Below, one piece after another: positions 27,581 to 37,557 of a stretch of DNA of 64,000 nt (position 1 is the first letter of the stretch; every line of letters begins with the position of its first letter). Under the pieces are notes generated by a model. It was not told where the DNA came from. It was given only the letters and a program-made list of their open reading frames with translations, and made no database searches. This stretch comes from Microbacterium arabinogalactanolyticum (GTDB lineage Bacteria; Actinomycetota; Actinomycetes; Actinomycetales; Microbacteriaceae), in NCBI RefSeq assembly GCF_030268005.1, contig NZ_BRZC01000007.1, positions 790,694-854,693 of the forward strand, read 5' to 3'. The position numbers were made by a program, and so were the translations under genes.

Positions 27581-29095
27581 GAACCCCTGCGCGAGGCGGT
27601 AGTACGCCTGGTTCCAGCGCACCGTCTTCTGGAACTCGGGCAGAGTGGTCGATCCGTCGATCACCAGGAGCTCGATCTGCGCCATCTCGGCGAAGTCGCG
27701 GAACGCCTCCAGACCGACGGCGGTCGACATCACGGTGTGGTGCGCGGCACCGGCGGTCAGCCAGGCCGCAGCGCTCGTGGTGAAGTCCGGAGCCGGCTTC
27801 CACACCGCACGACCCACGGGGAGCTTGGGCAGCGCCGCGCGCGGCTCGACGTTCTCGACCACGTTCGCGGTCAGGCGGAAGCGGTCGCGCATGTCGCTGA
27901 GCGCCACGACGACAGCGGGACCGGGGTCGGCGGTGAAGACCAGGCGCACCGGGTCGTCCTTGCCTCCGATGCCGAGCGGATGGATCTCCAGGGTCGGCTT
28001 GGCCGAGGTGAGGGAGGGCGAGACCTCGAGCATGTGCGCACCCAGGATCAGCTCATCGCCCGGGGTCATGTCGTAGGTGTAGTCCTCCATCAGGCTGGCG
28101 CCGCCGGGGAGGCCGGCGCCCATCACGTTGGCGACGCGCACCAGGATCGCGGTCTTCCAGTCGCCCTCGGCGCCGAAGCCGTAGCCCTCGGCCATCAGCC
28201 GCTGCACGGCGAGGCCCGGCAGCTGCTTCAGCTCACCGAGGTCCTCGAACGAGGTGGTGAAGGCGCCGAAGCCGCCCTCCTCCAGGAACGACCGCAGCCC
28301 GATCTCGATGGCCGCGCCGTCACGCAGTGACTGGTGCCGCTCTCCCCCGCGCCGCAGCTCGGGGACGACCTCGTACAGCTCCTCGTACTCGGCTACCAGA
28401 GCGTCGATGTCGGATTCGGACGCCGCCGCGACGGCATCCGCCAGCTCGTTCACGCCCCAGGTGTTCACCTGCACGCCCAGGCGCAGCTCGGCCTCGGTCT
28501 TGTCGCCCTCGGTGACGGCGACGAAGCGCATGTTGTCGCCGAAGCGCGCGAGCTTGAGGCTGCGCGAGGCCGCGAGGCCGGCCGCGGCCCGCTGCCAGGT
28601 GCCGAGCTCCTGGCGCACGCGCGGGTCGGACGCGTGCCCGACGATGGTCTTGCGCGGCACGTTCAGCCGGGTCTGGATGTAGCCGAACTCGCGGTCGCCG
28701 TGCGCGGCCTGGTTCAGGTTCATGAAGTCGAAGTCGATGTCGGCCCAGGGCAGCTCGACGTTCGCCTGGGTGTGCAGGTGGGCGAGCGGCTTCTGCAGGG
28801 CGTCCAGGCCGGCGATCCACATCTTGGCAGGGCTGAAGGTGTGCATCCACGCGACGACGCCGATCACGCTGTCGTCGGCGTTCGCCTCGAGCATGACCTT
28901 CTTGATGGCGGCGGAGTCGGTCAGCACGGGCTTCCACACGATGCGGACGGGCACCTCGGAGGCGCCGTCGAGCGCATCCGAGATGGCACGCGACTGATCT
29001 GCGACCTGCGCGAGCGTCTCGGGTCCGTACAGGTGCTGGCTGCCGGTGAGGAACCAGACCTGGTAGCCGTCGAGGGAGGTGGTGAGCTTGGGCAT
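27578..29095 (-). CDS. araA: L-arabinose isomerase
   Basis: This is a 505-residue enzyme converting L-arabinose to L-ribulose, the first step of bacterial arabinose catabolism. The N-terminus ([21 protein letters not shown]), [34 protein letters not shown], and the GAEGDWKT and HMLEVSP blocks are highly characteristic. The frame stays open far upstream through the kinase gene, but the ATG at 29095 with AAGGA upstream matches all homologues. It is the last gene of araD-araB-araA, starting 11 bases after araB. Confidence 0.97.
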   Translation of the reverse strand: MPKLTTSLDGYQVWFLTGSQHLYGPETLAQVADQSRAISDALDGASEVPVRIVWKPVLTDSAAIKKVMLEANADDSVIGVVAWMHTFSPAKMWIAGLDALQKPLAHLHTQANVELPWADIDFDFMNLNQAAHGDREFGYIQTRLNVPRKTIVGHASDPRVRQELGTWQRAAAGLAASRSLKLARFGDNMRFVAVTEGDKTEAELRLGVQVNTWGVNELADAVAAASESDIDALVAEYEELYEVVPELRRGGERHQSLRDGAAIEIGLRSFLEEGGFGAFTTSFEDLGELKQLPGLAVQRLMAEGYGFGAEGDWKTAILVRVANVMGAGLPGGASLMEDYTYDMTPGDELILGAHMLEVSPSLTSAKPTLEIHPLGIGGKDDPVRLVFTADPGPAVVVALSDMRDRFRLTANVVENVEPRAALPKLPVGRAVWKPAPDFTTSAAAWLTAGAAHHTVMSTAVGLEAFRDFAEMAQIELLVIDGSTTLPEFQKTVRWNQAYYRLAQGF

Positions 29096-29106
29096 GGACG
29101 CAATCC

Positions 29107-30696
29107 TTAGATGGAGACTGTGGCGGCGGCCTCGATGGCCAGACCCGCGCGGTAGCGGTCGAGGTAGATGGTGAATCCGGCGACGTCGGCCGGGTCGGGG
29201 TCGATGACGGAGAGGGATGCCCCCGCGAAGACGTGCTGGTCGAGGTAGGCGTCCAGCGGCTGCTCGCCGGCCGCCGACAGGTAGGCGGCGAGCACCGCGA
29301 TGCCCCACGCCCCACCCTCGGATGCCGTGTCGCCGACCGCCACGGGTGCGTCCAGCGCCCCCGCCAGGAAGCGCTGCGCGACACCGGCGGTGCGGAACAT
29401 GCCGCCGTGGGCATACATCCGGTCGAGCGCGACGCCCTCGTCGGTCAGCACCTGCATGCCCAGTGCGAGCGTGCCGAACACGCCGTAGAGCTGGGCGCGC
29501 ATGACGTTCGCCAGGGTGAAGCGACTGTGGGGCGTGCGCACGAACAGCGGACGCCCCGCGTCGAGGCCGACGAGGGGCTCGCCGGCGAGGTGGTTGTAGG
29601 CGAGCAGTCCGCCTGCATCCGCCTCGCCGTCCAGCGCCTCGCGGAAGAGCGTCTCGAAGACGGCATCCGACGATCCGCGGATGCCGGACGCCTCGGCGAA
29701 CCGGGTGAACATGCCCACCCACGCCGCCAGTTCGCTGGCGCCGTTGTTGCAGTGCACCATGGCGACCGCGTCGCCGGCAGGAGTCGTCACCAGGTCGAGC
29801 TCGTGGTGCACCTCGGCCAGCGGATGCTCGAGCACGACCATCGCGAAGATGCTGGTGCCCGCGCTGACGTTGCCGGTGCGCGGTGCGACCGCGTTGGTCG
29901 CGACCATGCCGGTGCCCGCGTCGCCCTCCGGCGGGCAGAGCGGGATACCGGGCCGCAGTGCTCCGGTCGGGTCGAGCAGCGCGGCGCCCGCCGCGGTGAG
30001 GGACCCGGCGTCCTCCCCGGCGACGAGCACCTCGGGCAGCACGGAGCGCAGGTCGCCGCCGGCGCGCTCGTCGTAGCGGGCGATCATCGTCTGGTCGTAG
30101 TCGCGCGCGGAGGAGTCGATCGGGAACATGCCCGAGGCGTCGCCGATGCCCAGCACCCGGCGCCCGGTGAGCCGCCAGTGCACGTATCCGGCGAGTGTGG
30201 TGAGGAAGCGCACGTCCTCGGCGTGCGGCTCGGCGTCGAGCTGCGCCTGCCGCAGGTGCGCGACGGACCAGCGCAGCGGGATGTTCACGCCCAGCAGCTC
30301 GGTGAGCTCGGCTGCGGCCGGGCCCGTGTTGGTGTTGCGCCAGGTGCGGAACGCGGCGAGCAGATCGCCGGCCGCATCGAAGGCCAGGTAGCCGTGCATC
30401 ATCGCGGAGACGCCGATGGCGCCGAACGTGTCGGGGCGCACGCCGTAGCGGTCGTGCACGTCGGCGATCAGGTCGGCGAACGCGGACTGCAGGCCGGTCC
30501 ACACCTCGTCCAGGCTGTAGGTCCACAACCCGTCCTCCAGCCGGTTCTCCCAGGAGAACGAGCCGGTGGCGAGAACCTCGGCGGCGGAGGAGCCGATCAG
30601 GCAGGCCTTGATGCGGGTGGAGCCGAGCTCGATGCCCAGGCTGGTGCGGCCGGCGAGGATGTCCTCGCGACCCGGGTGTCCCGTCGAGGCGGTCAT
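29107..30696 (-). CDS. araB: FGGY-family kinase, L-ribulokinase
   Basis: This is a 529-residue FGGY carbohydrate kinase with the phosphate loop [28 protein letters not shown] in the middle and AYAHGGMF-type residues ([18 protein letters not shown]) in the C-terminal lobe. By position between araD and araA it should phosphorylate L-ribulose. The sequence is of the actinobacterial type that differs from enteric AraB, so annotation as a generic FGGY kinase is possible. The ATG at 30696 overlaps the araD stop by four bases (ATGA). Confidence 0.88.
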   Translation of the reverse strand: MTASTGHPGREDILAGRTSLGIELGSTRIKACLIGSSAAEVLATGSFSWENRLEDGLWTYSLDEVWTGLQSAFADLIADVHDRYGVRPDTFGAIGVSAMMHGYLAFDAAGDLLAAFRTWRNTNTGPAAAELTELLGVNIPLRWSVAHLRQAQLDAEPHAEDVRFLTTLAGYVHWRLTGRRVLGIGDASGMFPIDSSARDYDQTMIARYDERAGGDLRSVLPEVLVAGEDAGSLTAAGAALLDPTGALRPGIPLCPPEGDAGTGMVATNAVAPRTGNVSAGTSIFAMVVLEHPLAEVHHELDLVTTPAGDAVAMVHCNNGASELAAWVGMFTRFAEASGIRGSSDAVFETLFREALDGEADAGGLLAYNHLAGEPLVGLDAGRPLFVRTPHSRFTLANVMRAQLYGVFGTLALGMQVLTDEGVALDRMYAHGGMFRTAGVAQRFLAGALDAPVAVGDTASEGGAWGIAVLAAYLSAAGEQPLDAYLDQHVFAGASLSVIDPDPADVAGFTIYLDRYRAGLAIEAAATVSI

Positions 30697-31427
30697 CGGC
30701 GTGCGTCCGCGCTCTGGCCGTACACGTTCTGATACCGGTTGTAGAGACTGTCGATGGCCTCCTGCGGGATGGGGATGAGCGGGCCGGCCTCGCGGGCGAG
30801 GTGCACGGTGCGGGCGACGTCCTCGACCATGACCGCGGCCTTCACGGCATCCTTCGCGTTCACGCCGATCGTGAACGGTCCGTGGTTCTGCATCAGCACC
30901 GCACGGGAGCGATGCCCGGTGAGGGTCTCGACGATCCCGCGACCGATCGAGTCGTCTCCGATGATCGCGAACGGTCCGATCGGGATGGGGCCGCCGAACT
31001 CGTCGGCCATCGCCGTGATCACGCATGGGATCTCCTCGCCGCGCGCCGCCCAGGCCACGGCGTAGTCGGAGTGCGTGTGCACGACGCCGCCCACCTCGGG
31101 CATGTGCCGGTACACGTAGGCGTGCGCGGCCGTGTCGCTCGAGGGCGAGCGGTCGCTGCCGGGAGTGCCCGGGATCACCTCGCCGTCCAGGTCGCAGAGG
31201 ATCATGCTGTCCGGAGCCAGGTCGTCGTAGCTCACGCCGGAGGGCTTGATGACGAATAGGTCGGCGTTCGGATCATCGCCGACGCGGACGCGACCGGAGA
31301 TGTTCCCCCCGGTCCACACCACGAGGCCGTAGCGGACGAGCTCTCCGTGCAGACGGGAGACGTCCTCGCGGACGGACTGGATCGCGGCCTGCAGCTCAGG
31401 GCTGAAGTCGGGGGCTTCCTTGCTCAC
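30693..31427 (-). CDS. araD: L-ribulose-5-phosphate 4-epimerase
   Basis: This is a 244-residue class II aldolase-fold enzyme converting L-ribulose 5-phosphate to D-xylulose 5-phosphate, which enters the pentose phosphate pathway. It has the WTGGNISGR phosphate-binding segment, [10 protein letters not shown], and the zinc-binding HTHSDYA (two His) and later QNHGPF histidine. The GTG at 31427 has GAGG about five bases upstream and gives the family length; a GTG at 31457 would add ten residues and run into the operator. It is the first gene of araDBA. A perfect palindromic operator lies 30 bases upstream. Confidence 0.94.
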   Translation of the reverse strand: MSKEAPDFSPELQAAIQSVREDVSRLHGELVRYGLVVWTGGNISGRVRVGDDPNADLFVIKPSGVSYDDLAPDSMILCDLDGEVIPGTPGSDRSPSSDTAAHAYVYRHMPEVGGVVHTHSDYAVAWAARGEEIPCVITAMADEFGGPIPIGPFAIIGDDSIGRGIVETLTGHRSRAVLMQNHGPFTIGVNAKDAVKAAVMVEDVARTVHLAREAGPLIPIPQEAIDSLYNRYQNVYGQSADARR

Positions 31428-31457
31428 GGGCACCTCATCGATCTGATGATCGGCCAC

Positions 31458-31471
31458 TGTGACCGGTCACA
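31458..31471. promoter_or_regulatory. Perfect LacI-type operator of the araDBA operon
   Basis: TGTGACCGGTCACA is a perfect 14-bp palindrome with central CG. It sits between the stop of the lacI-type gene upstream and araD. It is the obvious target of that regulator. Confidence 0.8.
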
Positions 31472-31532
31472 TCGCCCAGCATGACACCCTCGCGCGCCGC
31501 CGTCAACATCACGTGCGCGGCTCGCCGCGTCG

Positions 31533-32555
31533 TCAGGCGCGCGGAGGAGCGACCGAGTCGCGGCGCACCAGCACGGGGGCGACCGGGTCGAGGGCGGATG
31601 CCGCGGCACCCGCTTCTGCGATCACGACGGCGACGGCCCGGCGGGCCAGCTCCGCGAAGTCCTGCCGCACGGTCGTCAGCTGCGGCCAGTAATACGCGGC
31701 ATCCGGGATGTCGTCGAAGCCGACCACGCTGATGTCGCGGGGCACCCGCACCCCGGCCTCGTGCAGCCCGCCGAGCAGACCGAGCGCCATCTGGTCGTTC
31801 GCGCAGAACACGGCGGTGACGCCGGCGTCGATGATCGCGACGGTCGCCGCATAGCCGGATGCCGCCGACCAGTCCCCCTCGATGACCGGACCCGGCTCCA
31901 GCCCGCGCGCCGCGAGCTCGGCGGCGAAGCCGTCGGCGCGCGACTCGGCCTCGAGCCAGTCCGCAGGACCCGCGAGATGCGCGATGCGGGTGTGCCCGGC
32001 GTCCGCCAGTTCGGCGACCGCGAGCCGGGCGCCCGCCGCCTGATCGACGGACAGGCCGCGTGCGCCGCGCCCCGAGGAGTGCAGGGTGACGATGGGCACG
32101 TCGATGTGCAGGGCGTTCAGCGCCTCGAGCGTGCGCGCGTGCGGGGCGACCACCACGATGCCGTCCATGCCCTGGGCGATCAGGTGGTCGACGGCGGCGA
32201 CAACGGCATCCGCATCGGCCGCATCGGCGAACGCCGCGCTGACCCAGTACCCCGCGGCACGGGCGGACGCCTCGATCGCGGCGATGCTGCGTGAGGGGCC
32301 GTACTGCTCGGCGTTCGAGGCCAGCACGCCCAGGGTGCGCGATCGCCGGGTGCCCAGGGCCCGCGCGGCGTTGTTCATGCGGTAGCCGAGCTCGGCCATC
32401 GCCGACAGCACCCGCTCGCGGGTCTCCTCGGCGACCTCCGGATGCTCGTTCAGCACGCGCGACACCGTCTGCCGGGAGACCCCGGCGAGCGCGGCGACGT
32501 CGCGCACGCCGACGGCACGCGTGCGCTCTGCGGGCGGGGAGCTCGACGGGGTCAC
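31533..32555 (-). CDS. LacI-family regulator, probable arabinose repressor
   Basis: This is a 340-residue LacI protein with helix-turn-helix VGVRDVAALAGVSRQTVSRVLNEH (about 14-38), the hinge NNAARALGTRRSRTLGV and a C-terminal sensor with FCANDQMALGLL and [17 protein letters not shown]. It is directly upstream of araDBA on the same strand, with a perfect operator between, so it likely acts as the L-arabinose repressor (AraR of the LacI type, as in corynebacteria). The GTG at 32555 is seven bases after TACACT with no Shine-Dalgarno, suggesting a leaderless message. Confidence 0.88.
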   Translation of the reverse strand: MTPSSSPPAERTRAVGVRDVAALAGVSRQTVSRVLNEHPEVAEETRERVLSAMAELGYRMNNAARALGTRRSRTLGVLASNAEQYGPSRSIAAIEASARAAGYWVSAAFADAADADAVVAAVDHLIAQGMDGIVVVAPHARTLEALNALHIDVPIVTLHSSGRGARGLSVDQAAGARLAVAELADAGHTRIAHLAGPADWLEAESRADGFAAELAARGLEPGPVIEGDWSAASGYAATVAIIDAGVTAVFCANDQMALGLLGGLHEAGVRVPRDISVVGFDDIPDAAYYWPQLTTVRQDFAELARRAVAVVIAEAGAAASALDPVAPVLVRRDSVAPPRA

Positions 32556-32658
32556 GCCGAAGAGTGTACGTCGCCGAGCGCCTCGTCGTCCGCCGGGTGA
32601 GGGCCGTGCTTCGGCATGACCCCGTCCCGGACACCGGCGGCGGGCGCGGTGAGGCGAC

Positions 32659-33342
32659 TCACTCGCGCCCCGGCGGCGCGCCCGACCAGTCCGTGAGGAC
32701 GTGCTCGATGTGCTTGTGCACCAGGCGCCGCGCCAGAGAGGCGTCTCGGGCCTCGATCGCGTCGATCATCGCGTGGTGCTCCGATGCCGAATCCCTCAGC
32801 TGACCGCGTTGGAGCAGCGCGCTCAGTCCGAACAGCCGGGTCTGCGACCGCAACGAGGTGATCAGGTCGATGAGCCGCGCGTTGCCCGCGTAGCGCAGCA
32901 GAGCCAGATGGAAGTCGCTGTCGGCGTTGAGGTAGCGGACCAGGTCGCCCTCCTCCGCACCGGCGACGATGTCGTCGGCCTGCGCGCGCAGCGCGGGGAA
33001 GTCCTCCTCCGGTATCAGCGGGGTGGCACGCTCGATCGCCGGCGGCTCGAGGAACAACCGCAGATCGGTCACCTCGCGCAGGTCGTCGGCTGACACCTCG
33101 GTGACCCGGAAGCCCCGGTTGGGCACCGCGATCACCAGCCCCTCGCGCACGAGGTCGAGCATCGCCTCGCGGACCGGGGTAGCCGAGACGCCGAACTGGT
33201 CACCCAGGCTGGGCGCCGAGTACACCTGGCCCGGCTGCATGTCACCGCTGATGATGGCGGATCGCAGGGCGCGCTTGACCGTGTCCCGGATGCTGGGCTG
33301 CCGGTCCAGCCGCACGACGCTACGCAGCTCGGGAACGCTCAT
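32659..33342 (-). CDS. GntR-family regulator with FCD domain
   Basis: This is a 227-residue regulator with an N-terminal winged helix (RDTVKRALRSAIISGDMQPGQVYSAPSLGDQFGVSATPVREAML, about 18-60) and an all-helical FCD ligand domain with DSDFHLALL and SEHHAMIDAI, which supply metal-binding Asp and His residues. FadR-type GntR proteins sense small acids or sugar acids. The ATG at 33342 follows GGAAGGA. It lies 100 bases after the GH127-type gene on the same strand, so it could be the last gene of the peptide/arabinoside operon or an independent unit. The ligand is unknown. Confidence 0.88.
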   Translation of the reverse strand: MSVPELRSVVRLDRQPSIRDTVKRALRSAIISGDMQPGQVYSAPSLGDQFGVSATPVREAMLDLVREGLVIAVPNRGFRVTEVSADDLREVTDLRLFLEPPAIERATPLIPEEDFPALRAQADDIVAGAEEGDLVRYLNADSDFHLALLRYAGNARLIDLITSLRSQTRLFGLSALLQRGQLRDSASEHHAMIDAIEARDASLARRLVHKHIEHVLTDWSGAPPGRE

Positions 33343-33442
33343 GGCGATCTCATTCCTTCCGTCCTGGGCGGCTCTCCGATCCGCTGGGTTCGATCCTCGC
33401 ACGCCGTCCACCCGGATGGCTGGCAGCTGGTCCTGCGCCGGT

Positions 33443-36112
33443 TCAGCCCCTCTCCACGCTCGACCTCGCCGGAAGCACCAGACGTCTCAGCGGCTCCTCG
33501 TTTCCCGCACGGTCGGATGCCGCGAACTCGATGACCTGCTCGCGGTCGGTGAGCGTGCGCACGAACGCCTCCTGGAACGTCGCCCAGAAGGTCCCCTCGC
33601 CCTGCCAGTGGATCTGCTCCACGCCGGACACGTCGTCCTCGGCCACCAGCAGTATCTCCACGCTCGCACCGAGGTCGGTGACCCGAGCCTGCGTCACCGG
33701 CGGCCGGGTGTCGATGTGCAGCACGCGGGTAGCCGTGCCCGTGCGTCCTCCGGCGATCGCCCGGGCCTGCACGACGACCTCCCCTTCGACATCCACGCGG
33801 AGGGGCCCGTCGTACCGCTGCCACCGCCCGTCACCGATGCGTACGTCGATCCGCGCCTGCGCGCCGTCCCAGGTGGCGGCGCGCAGCAGGACGGTCGGCG
33901 CCTGCAGGTGCCAGCCCGATGCCGCGGCGGGTTCGGCGGTGCGGATCTCGACCGCCGGAGCGGCCGGCTCATCCACTCGGATGCTGTCGCGCGCGGCATC
34001 CAGCGACGCGACCGCGGAGCCGTCACCGTCGCCGAACGCGATGACGGCGGCGCGCGCGGCGTGCAGGACGGTGTGCGCCTCGGCGCCTCCGAGCAGTCCG
34101 TCCCGGAGCCCGTCGCGCACCGCGGTGACGACGCGCTCGGCGAACTCCGTCACAGTGACCGGCCCGGGACCGGCCCAGACATCGTCGAGCAGTGTGCTGC
34201 CGTCCTCCCGCTGCCGCGCCGGAACCTCCGTCTGCACGCCGGCGAAGCCGACCGCGGCATCCGCCACCCGCACGTACATGTGGTACCGCGCATCGGCCCC
34301 CGTCCACGACGGCACGAAGCGGATACCGTCCACGGTCACTCCGCCGTCGCGAAGCGCCTGTGCGGGGTCAGCGTCGCTGACGAGCGAGCCGTCTGGATGG
34401 CGGGCCGCTGCGATCGCGAGCTCGAGGGCGGTGGTGCTGTCGGAGCGCGCCACCAGCACGTGCGGCCCGTAGCGCAGGTGCACCAGGTGCGGGTCGTCGA
34501 CAGCGGGGACGGCACGCAGAGCGGTGGGGAGCTCCAGCGTCAGCGCCTCTCCTCGGCGCCAGGTCCGGCGCACTGAGGCGTACCCGTTCCGCACGTCCAA
34601 GGCGAGCGGCCGGCCCGCCACTGTCGCGCGCGGTTCGCCCTCCACCCAGTCGGGGATGCGCAGGTGCACGGTCAGCGCCAGCGGGCCACCGGTGGGCTCG
34701 ACGCGAACGCGCACGGTGGAGGCGAACGGATGCTCCTGCTCCAGAACGACGCGCACCCCGCGCTCGGTCCAGTCCAGCTCGGCCGGCGTGTACTGGGTGA
34801 CCCACAGGTCGCCGTCCTCCCCGCGGAGGAATATGCTCGCCTGCTGCGTCACGTGGTTCTCCAGGCCGGTCCCGCCGCAGCACGTGCCGATGTTGTCGTA
34901 CTCGGGCAGCGCGCCAGGGTGCACGGGGAACATGTAGGTGACCTCGGGGCTGACGTCCGAGTCGACGTCGCGCCGCGAACCGAGGATGTGGTTGCTCAGT
35001 GCCCGGTCGATGTAGTCCGTGTACCTGGGGTCGAGGGTGTGCGCGAACAGCCTGCGAGACAGCTTGACGAGGTTGTACGTCGCGCAGGTCTCGGCATTGC
35101 GCCGCCCGATGTCACGCGCGACCGACCCGGCGGGACCCCAGAGCTCGCTCTCGCCGGTGCCGCCGTGCGGGTACATCCGGCCCGGCACGACCTGACCCCA
35201 GACGCCCTGTGCTGCGTCCAGGTACTCACGATCACCCGTGGCCTCATACTCGTCCACGTATCCGATCAGCTGCGGCAGATGCTGATTGGCGTGCATGCCG
35301 TCGAGGATGTCGAGGCCGGAGCGGCCGGCGTCGATCAACTCCCTCTGGTCGAACAGCCGCGCCGTGTCGAGGAACTCGGGCTCCCCGGTGACGGCGGCCA
35401 GCCGCGCCAGCGTCTCGTTCATCCCGCCGAACTCACCGGCGATGTACAGCGACCACATCCGCTGCAGCTGTGCGGCATCCAGTCTGCGCAGCCGGGACCC
35501 GACCCAGCGTGCCATGCCGGTCACGATCTCCAGCGCCTGCGTGCTGCCGGCCAGTTCGTATGCGTCGAGCAGGCCGGCCATGATCTTGTGGCAGGTGTAG
35601 TACGGCGCCCAGATCTCGCCGTACGGCGCGTACTGCTCCAGTCGCGAGAACTGCCATTCGCCGTAGGCGGCGAGGAAGCCCGGATGCGAGTACCGTCCGC
35701 TGGCGGCCAGCGCCGCCTGGACCTCGGCGAGACCGGCGACGAACTCGTCGACCTTGCCGCGCAGTCCGGCATCCGCCTCACCCGCCGCCGCCAGCGAGAG
35801 CATGGAGAGGAAGTGACCGGCGTAGTGCCCCCGCAGCAGGTTGGCGGTGTGCGCCGCCTCCCGGCCCGGATAGTCATGTTCGCTCCATGGCTGCTCGTCC
35901 GGGTGACCGAAGCCCTCCCAGGCCCCGGGCGGCTCCGCGCCGCGCACGTCCAGCCCGGCGTTGGCGCGGAACACCGCCAGCAGCCGGTCGACGGGGTACG
36001 CGCGGGCCAGATGCAGCATCTGCCGACGGGAGCGGGCGAACATCCCGTCCTCCCCGATCCGTACATCGCCGAGCGGGAACGGGCGCAGCCGCGGTGCGGA
36101 GACTGCGCTCAT
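33443..36112 (-). CDS. Intracellular GH127-family (DUF1680) beta-L-arabinofuranosidase-like enzyme
   Basis: This is an 889-residue protein with no signal peptide. Residues about 10-560 form the (alpha/alpha)6 barrel plus beta-sandwich fold of GH127/GH146. The family's zinc/catalytic signature is visible: AETCATYN (Glu341, Cys343) and GTCCGGTG (Cys411, Cys412), where a zinc-bound cysteine is the nucleophile. Bifidobacterial HypBA1 of this family removes beta-1,2-arabinofuranose from hydroxyproline-linked chains. About 330 extra C-terminal residues include an Ig/OmpL47-like module (DTRPPVTQARVTDLG, EDDVSGVEQIHW, EFAASDRAGNEEP). The ATG at 36112 overlaps the M24 peptidase stop (ATGA). It is the end of the peptide-importer operon, which points to arabinosylated peptides as substrate. 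Confidence 0.86.
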   Translation of the reverse strand: MSAVSAPRLRPFPLGDVRIGEDGMFARSRRQMLHLARAYPVDRLLAVFRANAGLDVRGAEPPGAWEGFGHPDEQPWSEHDYPGREAAHTANLLRGHYAGHFLSMLSLAAAGEADAGLRGKVDEFVAGLAEVQAALAASGRYSHPGFLAAYGEWQFSRLEQYAPYGEIWAPYYTCHKIMAGLLDAYELAGSTQALEIVTGMARWVGSRLRRLDAAQLQRMWSLYIAGEFGGMNETLARLAAVTGEPEFLDTARLFDQRELIDAGRSGLDILDGMHANQHLPQLIGYVDEYEATGDREYLDAAQGVWGQVVPGRMYPHGGTGESELWGPAGSVARDIGRRNAETCATYNLVKLSRRLFAHTLDPRYTDYIDRALSNHILGSRRDVDSDVSPEVTYMFPVHPGALPEYDNIGTCCGGTGLENHVTQQASIFLRGEDGDLWVTQYTPAELDWTERGVRVVLEQEHPFASTVRVRVEPTGGPLALTVHLRIPDWVEGEPRATVAGRPLALDVRNGYASVRRTWRRGEALTLELPTALRAVPAVDDPHLVHLRYGPHVLVARSDSTTALELAIAAARHPDGSLVSDADPAQALRDGGVTVDGIRFVPSWTGADARYHMYVRVADAAVGFAGVQTEVPARQREDGSTLLDDVWAGPGPVTVTEFAERVVTAVRDGLRDGLLGGAEAHTVLHAARAAVIAFGDGDGSAVASLDAARDSIRVDEPAAPAVEIRTAEPAAASGWHLQAPTVLLRAATWDGAQARIDVRIGDGRWQRYDGPLRVDVEGEVVVQARAIAGGRTGTATRVLHIDTRPPVTQARVTDLGASVEILLVAEDDVSGVEQIHWQGEGTFWATFQEAFVRTLTDREQVIEFAASDRAGNEEPLRRLVLPARSSVERG

Positions 36113-37557
36113 GCCGCGGTCCCGAGTCGCTCCCGCACCCACCGCTCGACGCCGTCCGCGTCGATCGGCAGCGCCTCGGAGAGCACCTCCGAGCCGTGCG
36201 GCGTGACCAGCACGTCGTCTTCCAGACGCACCCCGACACCGCGCAGCTCGGGCGGCACGGTGAGGTCGTGGGCGTGGAAGTACAGTCCGGGCTCCACCGT
36301 CATCACCACTCCGGCCTGCAGCGGTGCGCCCATGTAGTCCTCGTAGTGGGCCTGGCTGCAGTCGTGCACATCCAGCCCGAGGTGGTGCCCGATGCCGCAC
36401 GCGAGGTAACGGCGGTGCTGCTGCCCGTGCGGGGAGAGCGCCTCGTCCACGGAGACCGGCAGCAGCCCCCAGTCGTGCAGGCCGCCGGCGATCACCTCCA
36501 TCGCAGCGAAGTGGAAGTCCAGGTACTCGACGCCGGGACGGATCTGCTCCAGCCCGGCGCGGTGGGCGCGCTCGACCAGGTCGTGCACGGCTCGCTGGGC
36601 GGGCGAGAAGGCCCCGGAGGCCGGGATGGTGCGCGTGACGTCGGCCGTGTACAGCGAGCGTGCTTCGACTCCCATGTCCAGCAGCAGGGCCGCGTCCGGC
36701 AGCACGTCGCCATCGCAGCGGACCCAGTGCAGGATGGGCGCGTGCGGGCCCGATCCGACGATGGTGGAGTAGCCCGGCCCATTGCCGAACGTGCGGGCGT
36801 GCCGGTCGAAGGTGCCCTGCAGCCAGCGCTCCCCGAGACCCTCTGCGATGGCTCGCGGAACCTCCCGGGCGACGGCGTCGAAGCCCCCGACGGTGGCGTC
36901 CACGGCCGAGCGGAGCTGCCCGATCTCCCAGTCGTCCTTCATCATTCGCAGGATCGACACCGACCGTTCCAGCTCGGCGGACAGTTCGGCGTCCACCTCG
37001 TGAGCCAGGTCGGTCGCCGACCGGGCGGCGTGCGCGCCGCGCAACTCGCTGCGCCGGCCCTTCAGCGCGCTCAGCGGCTCCACCGTGATCTGCAGCGCCA
37101 CTGCCCACTCCGCAAGGCCCGCGGATGGCCCGACCCAGAGCTCGCCGTGGGCGGCATCCGAGAAGAAGCCCGAGTCACCCGGGCGGAACGGCTCGGGGAT
37201 GTAGAGCACGGCGTCGTGTCCCCCCGGCCGCGCGGACATCACCAGGACCGCCCCCTCGGCCTGGCATCCGGTGAGCCAGACGAAGCCGCTGTCGGCACGG
37301 AACGCATACTGCGCGTCGTCGTTGCGAGTGGGAGCGGTGCCTGCGGCGAAGAGCAGGGTGCGTCCCGGATGAGAGGCACTGAGACGAGCACGGTGGGAGG
37401 CCGCCGCCTCGGCAGTGCCCGGCTCCACATCGGGCAGGACGGTCTGCTCCTGCCAGCCCTGGCCGATCATGTCCGTGAAGGCGGGCACCTCTGCCAGGCG
37501 GGGGTAGCGGGTTCCGGCGTAGGGCGGGCGGACCGAGGTCCGAGGTCCGACTGTCAT
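36109..37557 (-). CDS. M24 metallopeptidase, Xaa-Pro aminopeptidase (PepP-like)
   Basis: This is a 482-residue cytoplasmic peptidase with an N-terminal creatinase-like domain (about 25-195) and a pita-bread catalytic domain. All five metal ligands can be placed: Asp294 (LLLDMG), Asp306 (TADVTRT), His391 (GIGHHLGLDVHD), Glu422 (TVEPGLYF) and Glu446 (RLEDDVLV). Aminopeptidase P removes an N-terminal residue when proline (or hydroxyproline-like imino acid) is second. The ATG at 37557 overlaps the upstream stop (ATGA), and its own stop overlaps the GH127-type gene. A role in breaking down proline-rich peptides brought in by the same operon's importer is strongly suggested. Confidence 0.9.
   Translation of the reverse strand: MTVGPRTSVRPPYAGTRYPRLAEVPAFTDMIGQGWQEQTVLPDVEPGTAEAAASHRARLSASHPGRTLLFAAGTAPTRNDDAQYAFRADSGFVWLTGCQAEGAVLVMSARPGGHDAVLYIPEPFRPGDSGFFSDAAHGELWVGPSAGLAEWAVALQITVEPLSALKGRRSELRGAHAARSATDLAHEVDAELSAELERSVSILRMMKDDWEIGQLRSAVDATVGGFDAVAREVPRAIAEGLGERWLQGTFDRHARTFGNGPGYSTIVGSGPHAPILHWVRCDGDVLPDAALLLDMGVEARSLYTADVTRTIPASGAFSPAQRAVHDLVERAHRAGLEQIRPGVEYLDFHFAAMEVIAGGLHDWGLLPVSVDEALSPHGQQHRRYLACGIGHHLGLDVHDCSQAHYEDYMGAPLQAGVVMTVEPGLYFHAHDLTVPPELRGVGVRLEDDVLVTPHGSEVLSEALPIDADGVERWVRERLGTAA

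Noticed and set aside
27578-30526. araA and the upstream kinase read as one 982-residue protein
   Set aside because: The extension is in a shadow frame of araB; araA has its own ATG and ribosome site at 29095, with a homologue-like N-terminus.
33390-33410. GGTTCGATCC resembling a tRNA T-loop
   Set aside because: The flanking bases do not form a T stem, and no anticodon or acceptor stem can be folded around it; the upstream sequence is the start of the GntR gene.
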